A stretch of DNA of 5,270 bases, taken from assembly GCA_003483675.1 (NCBI GenBank), contig DMYK01000362.1:1-5270 (forward strand), written 5' to 3'. Shown here one piece after another: positions 1 through 5,270 of the stretch. Numbering within the stretch: the stretch's first letter is position 1; the number at the start of each line of letters is the position of its first letter. Below the pieces are notes generated by a model, which did not search any database, was not told the origin of the DNA, and saw nothing but the letters and a program-made list of their open reading frames with translations. Origin of the DNA: Microcoleaceae cyanobacterium UBA11344. Lineage in GTDB: Bacteria; Cyanobacteriota; Cyanobacteriia; Cyanobacteriales; Microcoleaceae. The translations under genes were made by a program, and so were the position numbers.

Positions 1-623
1 TTTCTGATAACTTTCCAGATGATTTTGCTATATTTTCTTTGTATATAAATTGAGGGAGAGGATGAGAGCAACATCAGCAGCGGTACCCACCAAGCTATGC
101 CAGCAGCAAGGGTTACAGACGGAATGAAGATAAACACTCCTGTGATCGCAAAGCTGAGGGCGAATGCTAGTTTTTGTATTTGTGAGATTCCGGTTTTTGC
201 TAGTTGTACAATATTTAAGAGTTCGGGGTTTTCAAAGAGGGCGATATCGTCGAAATTAGCTACTTTTTCGAGGACTTTTCCTTCGACGAATCCTTGAACG
301 CGATCGCGCAATGATGTAGATACAAATGAACTAATTGTTTCGAGGGCGTCGCCCAGAAACTTGAGAGTTATGACTCCGACAATACTCCACAGCAATAGCG
401 GCTGGGAAAGCATCAAAGCAAGTGGCTGTGTTGTTTGGGTTTGCAACAGCAACCGAGATACTTCATCAATGATAATTTTATCTAAAAATAGCACGGCAGA
501 CGGGGCCGCACCAGCGATAATGTTGAGCCATATTAAATGGCGGATTTCAGTTGGTGCGGCTTGGATGATTAAACCCAGACTGCGGCGCAGAGATTCAAAT
601 GTGGTGAGTTGAATTGGTTGCAT
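1..623 (-). CDS. ABC exporter, N-terminal transmembrane domain (partial, runs off window)
   Basis: An open frame of 207 codons reads without a stop to the window edge. Its product looks like the N-terminal membrane domain of an ABCB-type exporter (normally about 600 residues, membrane domain then ATPase). Hydrophobic segments lie at about 30-50, 74-95, 152-170 and 171-188. The loop between the second and third contains FDDIALFENPELLNIVQLAK (124-143), the typical cytoplasmic coupling-helix sequence of these exporters (D-x-FENPE). The basic stretch IQRKYSKIIWKVIR follows the fourth segment, as expected. The nucleotide-binding domain and substrate-determining parts are outside, so the substrate is unknown. 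The ATG at 623 is the first in-frame start, because an in-frame TGA sits about 18 bases upstream, although the nearest strong Shine-Dalgarno is unusually far (24 bases). The gene lies 60 bases beyond the helicase stop with its own promoter candidate, so it is probably not part of the defence-like cassette. Confidence 0.85.
   Translation of the reverse strand, partial: MQPIQLTTFESLRRSLGLIIQAAPTEIRHLIWLNIIAGAAPSAVLFLDKIIIDEVSRLLLQTQTTQPLALMLSQPLLLWSIVGVITLKFLGDALETISSFVSTSLRDRVQGFVEGKVLEKVANFDDIALFENPELLNIVQLAKTGISQIQKLAFALSFAITGVFIFIPSVTLAAGIAWWVPLLMLLSSSPSIYIQRKYSKIIWKVIR
300..307. repeat. HIP1 palindrome GCGATCGC
   Basis: This is a perfect copy of the octamer that is strongly over-represented in many cyanobacterial genomes. 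It lies inside the exporter gene, where it covers the LRDR codons. It is used here as evidence for cyanobacterial origin. Confidence 0.9.
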
Positions 624-645
624 AGTTTGTGTCGGGTCTACTCAT
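595..645 (-). other. Possible 16-codon leader ORF overlapping the exporter start
   Basis: A small frame begins ATG-AGT-AGA just after AGGAGG and ends at a TGA inside the exporter gene, in a different reading frame. It encodes 16 residues (MSRPDTNYATNSTHHI). It spans the exporter start at 623, so ribosomes finishing it would release about 26 bases downstream of that ATG. It could be a coupling or attenuating leader, but the Shine-Dalgarno is too close to its ATG and a short frame like this easily arises by chance. There is no recognisable product. Confidence 0.15.
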
Positions 646-647
646 CC

Positions 648-653
648 CCTCCT
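648..653 (-). promoter_or_regulatory. Strong Shine-Dalgarno AGGAGG, badly spaced for the exporter start
   Basis: The minus strand reads AGGAGGGGATG here. The motif is a perfect anti-16S match, but it lies 24 bases before the exporter ATG at 623 and only 2 bases before an out-of-frame ATG at 645. Both spacings are outside the usual 5-10 bases, so how this site serves the exporter is unclear. It may drive the overlapping 16-codon frame, or a start codon may be used that I have not chosen. Confidence 0.5.
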
Positions 654-658
654 GGTAT

Positions 659-667
659 ATTATAACA
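659..667 (-). promoter_or_regulatory. Extended -10 promoter candidate for the ABC exporter
   Basis: On the minus strand this reads TGTTATAAT, a perfect TATAAT -10 box with the TGn extension that can make up for a poor -35. No good -35 is found: the hexamer at 17-bp spacing is CTAAAG, within the helicase 3' end. Transcription would start near the AGGAGG that follows, giving a leader of about 30 bases. The site sits in the 60-bp gap between the helicase stop and the exporter start, which suggests independent expression of the exporter. It was read by eye and not tested. Confidence 0.5.
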
Positions 668-683
668 GTAAAAACAAGTAACT

Positions 684-3494
684 TTAGATCAACTGAAATG
701 CCGTTGTCTCCAAAATCATCTTAACATCAGCCGGATTTGTTGATACGACAGTTTGCCAATGACCAAATCCGCCATACTGATTAACAGCTTTAATCCACTG
801 CTCCAAAAATACCCGTTTAGCCTCATCTTGGTGAGTCCGTTGTCCTTTAGTTTCTAATATCAAAAAATTTCCATTTTTCAAGCGAATGATGAAATCAGGG
901 CGATATTTCCGAACAATTCCTGCAAATATGTAAAGAATTTCAAAACCCAAGTGGTCGTTTTTCACCCAAGCAGCAACATTTTCATTTCGATCGAGTTCAA
1001 AAGCTTCGCTGGCTTCCCATGTACTATCAAAAATGCCACAATTAATATGGGATTTTTGGGTATATTCGCAAGGTTTACCCGTATACCAAGGGCGCATATC
1101 ACCTGTAGAGCGGATGGGATGTTCTGGATCGAATACGGGTTCAAGTTTTTCTGTATTCTCTAAATAAATCGCGTTCCAAATATGTTGCACAATTTTACTC
1201 ATATTTAGAGTAATCAGAATCCGCCGTCTAATTGCGTCCACACTAAATAAGGGTGGATTAATTTGGATAAAATCTGAGTGAATAAATTCTTCGACTAATC
1301 GAATTAGTTTTGCTAGTAAGTATTCTCGATTGCCTTTCCAACCTGGTTTCATCTGGTCAAAGATATCTCTAGCAACCTCAAAAGTGATTTTTTGCATCCG
1401 TTGTTTTCGACCTAAATCTTCTAGGTCAATCGCTTTAATTTTAGTCACATCCGGTTTACCATCGACACTGGGAGCGAGTTCTGCTAAGGTAATATTGTCA
1501 TAGGCATCTAACTTTAAAGGTTCAATCAGACTCAGATCAAGTTTGAGTTCTGGCTGATAAATGTAATCAATGCGGACAATATTGGGAAAGCTGATTTCAA
1601 ACTGCTGTTTTTCAGGATCGGGTTTAATTTCAGTTTTAGGATTAGGGGGCGGAGGCGGAGTTCCTTCATTAGATTCGTGAGGAAGAAAGGTGAAGGGAAC
1701 ACCAAAAATATTGACATATTCGGCTTCAAGTAAATTGGTTTCTGGGTTGATGTCGTAAGCAGTTCTGCGTAAACCTCTACCTACTACTTGTTCGCACAAA
1801 AGCTGGCTGGTAAACGCCCGAATTCCCATAATATGAGTCACAGTTTTAGCATCCCATCCTTCCGAAAGCATCCCCACTGAAATAACATTTTGAATTTGTT
1901 CCCCAGGCTTCCCAAGTTGACCGACTGTATCAACTATTTTTCGTAAAAGTTCTGCCTGTTCTTTCTTTGAAAGTTTGCGAATAGGTTCATCATCAGAGAT
2001 ATCATCTTCGCTATTTTCTGCGGTTGTATCTTGTATATCGGTACTTTCTTCTTGGGATTCTGCCATTTTTAAAACATTAGAGTCGATGTGTAAAGTGCGT
2101 TCTGAGTTGCAGAGTTCTTCGATATGAATTTTGTGATGATCAAAAGCATATTTAATTCTAGCCGCAGTTTCAGTACGGTTGGCAATAGAAATCATGGCTG
2201 GCGGTACTTTTAACCCAGATTCTTTCCACTTTTTAGCTGTTTCTAGCCAATCTTTGCCTAGTAAATAATAGCCATTATTGAGCAAATCTGGTAATGATTC
2301 ATTCGGCTTGGCTTTGCGATTGACATCATCGTAAACTTCTGGATCTCGATAGAGATGATAAAGGCGAGATTTATAGTCTTTTGTTAATTTGCCATCATCG
2401 CGAATCACAACGCGAGGGGTTTTAACTAAGCCGGATTCTATGGCATCATTTAAGCCAAAATCGCTGACAATCCAGCCAAATAAAGCTTCTTCTGAACTCT
2501 TTTTACCAGAAGGTGCAAAGGGTGTGGCAGAAAAGTCAAAACAGGTGAGAATTTTTCTAGCTTGCTGAATGCGATCGAGTCCACCTACCCATTTTGTTGC
2601 CTCATCTAAATCGTCTTTACTTACGCCTTTAACTTTGGATTCAGCAGGAATGCGCCATGCGTGGTGCGCTTCATCGTTGATGACGACAATATTCCTAGAA
2701 TTAGCGATTTCTCCTAACACTTCCCTTGCATAAGCTTCGTTACTTTTTGCACCCCGTTTATCAACTCCTTTTTTCTTCTTAATTTGTTCTTCTGTTTCCC
2801 AATTAAGGGCGTGCCAATTGCAGATTAAAACTTTGCCTTGACGGAGTTTATCGAATAAATCAACAGGGACAACATGGAAAATTTCATAATAGTTATTTTC
2901 GGCAGATGGAAGCAGAACTTGTAGGCGATTTCTAACAGTTAGTCCGGGTGCGACAATAAAAATAGCTTTAGAAAAACGGGTATCTTGAGGATAGGTAACT
3001 TTATTGAGTATTTGCCATGCAATTAACATCGCCATGACGATAGTTTTACCCGAACCTGTTGCCATTTTGGAACAGAGGCGTTTGAAGTTTCCCCCATCGG
3101 AAGGTATGTCGATGCCTACTTTTTCAGACGCGGGGGATTCTGTTAGCCAGATTAGGGTTTTTATGGCTTCTAACTGACAGAAAAAGAAGGGAAAATCGCG
3201 TTCTTCTGAATTGTCCCAGTGTTCTAGCAGACGCTTGGTAACGCCTGTAACGCCGGGGTATCCATCATCGCGCCAAGCTTTGACGCGGGGGCGAATTTGA
3301 TTAACTAAAGGAATTTCGACAAATTTGCCCGGATCGTCGAAGGTTTTAGAGCTTTCCGAAGCGATGATATAGCCTGCGGGGCGTCTTCCCTCTGCCCGGT
3401 TGAATAGGCGAGAAGTGCGATCGTAGTGCCAATATTCTTGCGGTTCTTCGTAGGGAGAATTGATGATAAGTTGGTTGATAGTTTCGGATGACAT
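684..3494 (-). CDS. Type III restriction Res-like SF2 helicase with C-terminal PD-(D/E)XK nuclease (resembles BPTD_3080 family)
   Basis: This 936-residue protein is an ATP-dependent DNA translocase fused to an endonuclease, as in Res subunits of type III restriction enzymes. Domains in order: an N-terminal region (1-100); a Q-motif-like segment FPFFFCQLEAI (101-111); Walker A MATGSGKT (144-151); DEAH box INDEAHHAW (272-280); motif III FSATPF (321-326); an acidic insert (479-503); motif V SVGMLSEGWDAKTV (539-552); motif VI QVVGRGLRR (569-577); a five-proline stretch (613-617); and a C-terminal nuclease (about 820-936) with YRPDFII (D867) and LILETKG (E881, K883), preceded by the WEASEAFELDRNE block usual in Res proteins. 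All key residues are present, so both activities look intact. The gene starts 19 bases after the DUF4276 stop and is probably cotranscribed. No Mod methyltransferase is visible in the window. The closest family name I recall is the BPTD_3080-type restriction endonuclease; that label is tentative, the architecture is not. Confidence 0.93.
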   Translation of the reverse strand: MSSETINQLIINSPYEEPQEYWHYDRTSRLFNRAEGRRPAGYIIASESSKTFDDPGKFVEIPLVNQIRPRVKAWRDDGYPGVTGVTKRLLEHWDNSEERDFPFFFCQLEAIKTLIWLTESPASEKVGIDIPSDGGNFKRLCSKMATGSGKTIVMAMLIAWQILNKVTYPQDTRFSKAIFIVAPGLTVRNRLQVLLPSAENNYYEIFHVVPVDLFDKLRQGKVLICNWHALNWETEEQIKKKKGVDKRGAKSNEAYAREVLGEIANSRNIVVINDEAHHAWRIPAESKVKGVSKDDLDEATKWVGGLDRIQQARKILTCFDFSATPFAPSGKKSSEEALFGWIVSDFGLNDAIESGLVKTPRVVIRDDGKLTKDYKSRLYHLYRDPEVYDDVNRKAKPNESLPDLLNNGYYLLGKDWLETAKKWKESGLKVPPAMISIANRTETAARIKYAFDHHKIHIEELCNSERTLHIDSNVLKMAESQEESTDIQDTTAENSEDDISDDEPIRKLSKKEQAELLRKIVDTVGQLGKPGEQIQNVISVGMLSEGWDAKTVTHIMGIRAFTSQLLCEQVVGRGLRRTAYDINPETNLLEAEYVNIFGVPFTFLPHESNEGTPPPPPNPKTEIKPDPEKQQFEISFPNIVRIDYIYQPELKLDLSLIEPLKLDAYDNITLAELAPSVDGKPDVTKIKAIDLEDLGRKQRMQKITFEVARDIFDQMKPGWKGNREYLLAKLIRLVEEFIHSDFIQINPPLFSVDAIRRRILITLNMSKIVQHIWNAIYLENTEKLEPVFDPEHPIRSTGDMRPWYTGKPCEYTQKSHINCGIFDSTWEASEAFELDRNENVAAWVKNDHLGFEILYIFAGIVRKYRPDFIIRLKNGNFLILETKGQRTHQDEAKRVFLEQWIKAVNQYGGFGHWQTVVSTNPADVKMILETTAFQLI

Positions 3495-3513
3495 AATTTC
3501 TCTTTCTTTCTTG
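3495..3513 (-). promoter_or_regulatory. Purine-rich intergenic spacer acting as helicase ribosome site
   Basis: The 19 bases between the DUF4276 stop and the helicase ATG read CAAGAAAGAAAGAGAAATT on the minus strand, nearly all purine with repeated GAAA units. AAGAGA lies about 6 bases before the ATG and is a weak Shine-Dalgarno. The short gap, lack of a promoter and lack of a terminator support cotranscription with the two upstream genes, with reinitiation or weak independent initiation. Confidence 0.55.
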
Positions 3514-4125
3514 TCAAGTTTCCCAGGTTGGTTGAAAAATTATAAGTGCATTCATCGCACGTTGCAGACTGCGAGAATTGACTTGTGCTGCTTCAACTTG
3601 CCAATTGTTTTGAACAAACTGGATAAGTTGACCGTTATAATCTTTCCCTATTTTAGCAGTGCTGTTACGTTCTGGCACGATCGCGTCTCGCAGACTTCTT
3701 TTTTTTGATTTTCGAGCTAGATTAATTAAAAGTTGCTTTGGATCGGGAATTTCATCAACATTAGCTGGAATTAAACTAACTGAAATACCTAAAAATTCTG
3801 CAAAGGCTTCTCGATGTGCCAGTAACCACGCTTCCACTTCTTTAACAGCAATCCGAAACAGCAGATTAGGATGTTTTGGTTGAGTTAGCCACTCGGAAAG
3901 AATTACTAGCGGGCATTCGGCATTATCCAAATCAGTTAATACTAAGTATGGCATTCCTTTGGCGGCATAATTTAATCCAGAAATAATCTTTTTAATTTTG
4001 CCATATCCTCTCTGATTCAAGCAAGATCCCACTGAAAATGGACGTTGAGACTGTTTGAGCATTTCTTTAAGAACTGCTTCACTCAGTGCATCCTCAAACA
4101 CTAGATTGATGGGAATATCCGTCAT
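3514..4125 (-). CDS. DUF4276 family protein, TOPRIM-like partner of the ATPase
   Basis: This 203-residue protein looks like the DUF4276 family, which is regarded as TOPRIM-like and often sits directly after an AAA ATPase. Seen in the sequence: an N-terminal strand and acidic turn NLVFEDALSE (7-16, with E11 and E16), a DxD strand YLVLTDLDNAE (60-70, D65 and D67), RIAVKEVEAWLLA (91-103), and a C-terminal block KIGKDYNGQLIQF then NSRSLQRAMNAL (158-194). The E...DxD pattern is what a TOPRIM metal site needs, so a nuclease or other metal-dependent activity is plausible but not shown. The start ATG overlaps the ATPase stop as ATGA and has no recognisable Shine-Dalgarno sequence ahead of it, which implies translational coupling and joint stoichiometry with the ATPase. 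By analogy with OLD and PARIS, the ATPase probably senses and this protein acts. Family assignment is from remembered motifs and could not be searched. Confidence 0.84.
   Translation of the reverse strand: MTDIPINLVFEDALSEAVLKEMLKQSQRPFSVGSCLNQRGYGKIKKIISGLNYAAKGMPYLVLTDLDNAECPLVILSEWLTQPKHPNLLFRIAVKEVEAWLLAHREAFAEFLGISVSLIPANVDEIPDPKQLLINLARKSKKRSLRDAIVPERNSTAKIGKDYNGQLIQFVQNNWQVEAAQVNSRSLQRAMNALIIFQPTWET
4122..4125 (-). promoter_or_regulatory. ATGA stop/start overlap coupling ATPase and DUF4276 translation
   Basis: The ATPase TGA (4124-4122) and the DUF4276 ATG (4125-4123) share the four bases ATGA. The 25 bases upstream contain no purine-rich ribosome site, so the second gene is most likely translated by ribosomes finishing the first. 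This arrangement is typical of proteins that form one complex. Confidence 0.85.
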
Positions 4126-5270
4126 TTGAATAAACTGAGTTGTTCGATCGCGGGCGGTGCTGTGAGAGGAAGTGCAGCATCAGCTATACTTAAACCTCCT
4201 TCTAATAGCATTTTTATTTGTTCATCACTTGAAGCAAGTTTTACCTGAGTTCCTTCATGAGTCGGTGTCATTAGCAGCACTTCTTCGCCGCCAATGCCTT
4301 TGTCTGAGAGCAAATCAGCACTATGGGTACTGATAATAACCTGTCGCTTTCTCGGACGTTGAAGGCGATAAATCAGAGACGGTAAATTGCTAACAATCGC
4401 CGCATTTAAGGAAATTTCTGGTTCTTCTAGTAACAATAATGAATCGGTTTCTAACAGCGACCAAAGCAAACCAATTAACCGTAATGTTCCGTCAGAAAAT
4501 TGGTCTTCCCGTTGTTTTCCCGCTCTGGGCCGCCAATGTTCGTAAACAGCTTCCAAATGGGGAACCCCCATTACATCTTTCGTATCTGTGAGGTTTTTCA
4601 ATTGTGGGACAGCTAACTTTAAAGCATCTTCAATTTTCTTTAATCTCGATTTTCGCGTTTTTTCGGGAGTTTTAGCAACTCGCTCTAAAAAAGTTCTCCC
4701 AAAAGGATCTTCGGAAAGTCCAGGGGTAGCAAAAGCTTCGGGATGGCGAACTAATTGAGGAATTAAATGTAAATATAAAATGGATTCCAAAAATTTAGAA
4801 ATTTCTCTAAATTCTGCATTGGCATTAATTTGCTCTAAATAAGTCTGGGTGAGACGTAGCTCATCGTTGTTATCCTCTTGAGTAGGGCGATCGACAATTT
4901 GCCGATCGCCTTTCCAAACTCGTTCATAGGCAACAATCGGCTCATTTTTCCCACCTTTTCTCTGTTTAATTCCCAGCCCATACCTCCATAAGGGATTTTC
5001 AGCATTAGAGTCGGAAAGATGAATTTCTATTTCTACCTCTGGATATCGACGGGCTGAAAGACTGCGAATTTTAGAGACACCGCCTCGATCGATCGCAGCT
5101 TTCTGCAATCCGCCTCCTGCTTTGGCCAGATCCCGCAAAAAGCGCAATGAATCGAGAAAGTTTGACTTACCGCAGGCATTTGGACCAACTAAAAAGACGC
5201 GATCGCGCAAATCAACATTCACTGACTGAAAATTGCGCCAATTTTTTAGAGCTATATGAGAAATAATCAT
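4122..5270 (-). CDS. AAA family ATPase, SMC/RecF/OLD-like (AAA_21/AAA_15 type), probable defence-associated
   Basis: This encodes an ATPase of the SMC/RecF-like ABC class, found in OLD nucleases and several anti-phage systems, where ATP-driven dimerisation controls a partner effector. The 382-residue protein shows Walker A GPNACGKSN at 29-37, an ABC-signature-like FSDGTLRLIGLL at 258-269, Walker B SLLLLEEPE at 277-285 with acidic pair E282-E283, and H-loop VIISTHSADLL at 311-321. The middle part (about 60-250) is the divergent insert typical of this class. There is no C-terminal TOPRIM domain; the chain stops about 60 residues after the H-loop, and a separate TOPRIM-like gene follows. The start MIISHIALKNWRNF is the usual N-terminal beta strand of the family, so the ATG at the last base of the window is taken as the true start; its ribosome site lies outside. 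The C terminus reads IEQLSLFK, a perfect clamp-binding motif after a proline-containing tail. The stop overlaps the next start by four bases. ATPase class is certain; the defence role is inferred. Confidence 0.93.
   Translation of the reverse strand: MIISHIALKNWRNFQSVNVDLRDRVFLVGPNACGKSNFLDSLRFLRDLAKAGGGLQKAAIDRGGVSKIRSLSARRYPEVEIEIHLSDSNAENPLWRYGLGIKQRKGGKNEPIVAYERVWKGDRQIVDRPTQEDNNDELRLTQTYLEQINANAEFREISKFLESILYLHLIPQLVRHPEAFATPGLSEDPFGRTFLERVAKTPEKTRKSRLKKIEDALKLAVPQLKNLTDTKDVMGVPHLEAVYEHWRPRAGKQREDQFSDGTLRLIGLLWSLLETDSLLLLEEPEISLNAAIVSNLPSLIYRLQRPRKRQVIISTHSADLLSDKGIGGEEVLLMTPTHEGTQVKLASSDEQIKMLLEGGLSIADAALPLTAPPAIEQLSLFK
4886..4910. repeat. Inverted repeat of two HIP1-like arms in the ATPase gene
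   Basis: GGCGATCG and its exact complement CGATCGCC are separated by 9 bases, giving a possible 8-bp GC-rich stem. It encodes the GDRQIVDR stretch (121-128) of the ATPase. Each arm holds the self-complementary CGATCG, so the symmetry is probably a by-product of two nearby HIP1-like sites and not a regulatory hairpin. Confidence 0.5.
5199..5206. repeat. HIP1 palindrome GCGATCGC
   Basis: This second perfect copy lies inside the ATPase gene near codons 21-24, just ahead of Walker A. One-mismatch relatives occur at 2571-2578, 3417-3424 and 4144-4151, and at several other CGATCG sites across the window, so the cassette carries the same oligonucleotide signature as a resident cyanobacterial gene. 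Confidence 0.9.

Noticed and set aside
97..612. Plus-strand open frames at 97-297 and 361-612
   Set aside because: Both lie opposite the exporter frame, which reads open for 207 codons with membrane segments and the FENPE coupling loop. The plus-strand products show no domain or convincing start context.
624..683. Rho-independent terminator between helicase and exporter
   Set aside because: No GC-rich stem followed by a T run is visible on the minus strand in these 60 bases; the T-rich TTGTTTTTA has no stem before it.
951..1163. Short open frames on both strands at 951-1163, 962-1144 and 1532-1729
   Set aside because: They overlap the helicase gene in other frames and have no recognisable motifs, while the helicase frame carries conserved Res C-terminal motifs across the same bases.
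3616..3630. QLIQF in the DUF4276 protein as a second clamp-binding motif
   Set aside because: It lies within a conserved, probably folded family block (KDYNGQLIQF) and is a poor match to the QL(S/D)LF consensus.
3305..3883. Open frames at 3305-3517 (minus), 3460-3708 and 3659-3883 (plus)
   Set aside because: They are out-of-frame or antisense to the helicase N terminus and the DUF4276 gene and show no independent coding signs.
4886..4910. Hairpin as a regulatory element or protein-binding operator
   Set aside because: It is internal to coding sequence and each arm is a HIP1-like site, which explains the symmetry.
684..5270. Calling the cassette Gabija or PARIS
   Set aside because: Gabija needs a fused ATPase-TOPRIM GajA and a UvrD-like GajB, and PARIS needs a DUF4435 AriB. 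Here the TOPRIM-like partner is separate and looks like DUF4276, and the helicase is Res-like with its own nuclease.

Overview
All four genes in this window lie on the minus strand, so the biological reading order runs from position 5270 down to 1. The organism is probably a cyanobacterium. There are two perfect copies of the cyanobacterial HIP1 palindrome GCGATCGC (300-307 and 5199-5206) and many one-mismatch relatives built on CGATCG. The moderately AT-rich coding sequence and the protein style fit a filamentous or Microcoleus/Oscillatoria-type genome, but genus is inference only.

In transcription order the layout is: (1) 5270-4122, a 382-aa SMC/RecF/OLD-like AAA ATPase; (2) 4125-3514, a 203-aa DUF4276-type TOPRIM-like protein whose start overlaps the ATPase stop by 4 bp (ATGA); (3) 3494-684, a 936-aa superfamily 2 helicase of the type III restriction 'Res' kind with a C-terminal PD-(D/E)XK nuclease, starting 19 bp after the DUF4276 stop; (4) after a 60-bp gap holding a strong extended -10 promoter candidate and a Shine-Dalgarno sequence, the first 207 codons of an ABC exporter that runs off the window at position 1. 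The first three genes look like one translationally linked operon. The ABC exporter is probably a separate unit.

The three-gene cassette is the most interesting part. An ATPase plus a separate TOPRIM-like partner resembles a split OLD nuclease, or the AriA/AriB pair of PARIS. A helicase-nuclease follows, broadly as GajB helicase follows GajA in Gabija. No DNA methyltransferase is visible, although type III Res proteins normally work with a Mod subunit. The window begins exactly at the ATPase start codon, so a mod gene could lie just outside. The ATPase also ends in QLSLF-K, a perfect match to the canonical bacterial sliding-clamp (DnaN) binding pentapeptide, preceded by a proline-rich tail. 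This suggests recruitment to replication or repair sites. A defence role is inference from family and arrangement; nothing in the sequence proves it. No RNA genes, CRISPR arrays, insertion sequences or convincing terminators were seen.
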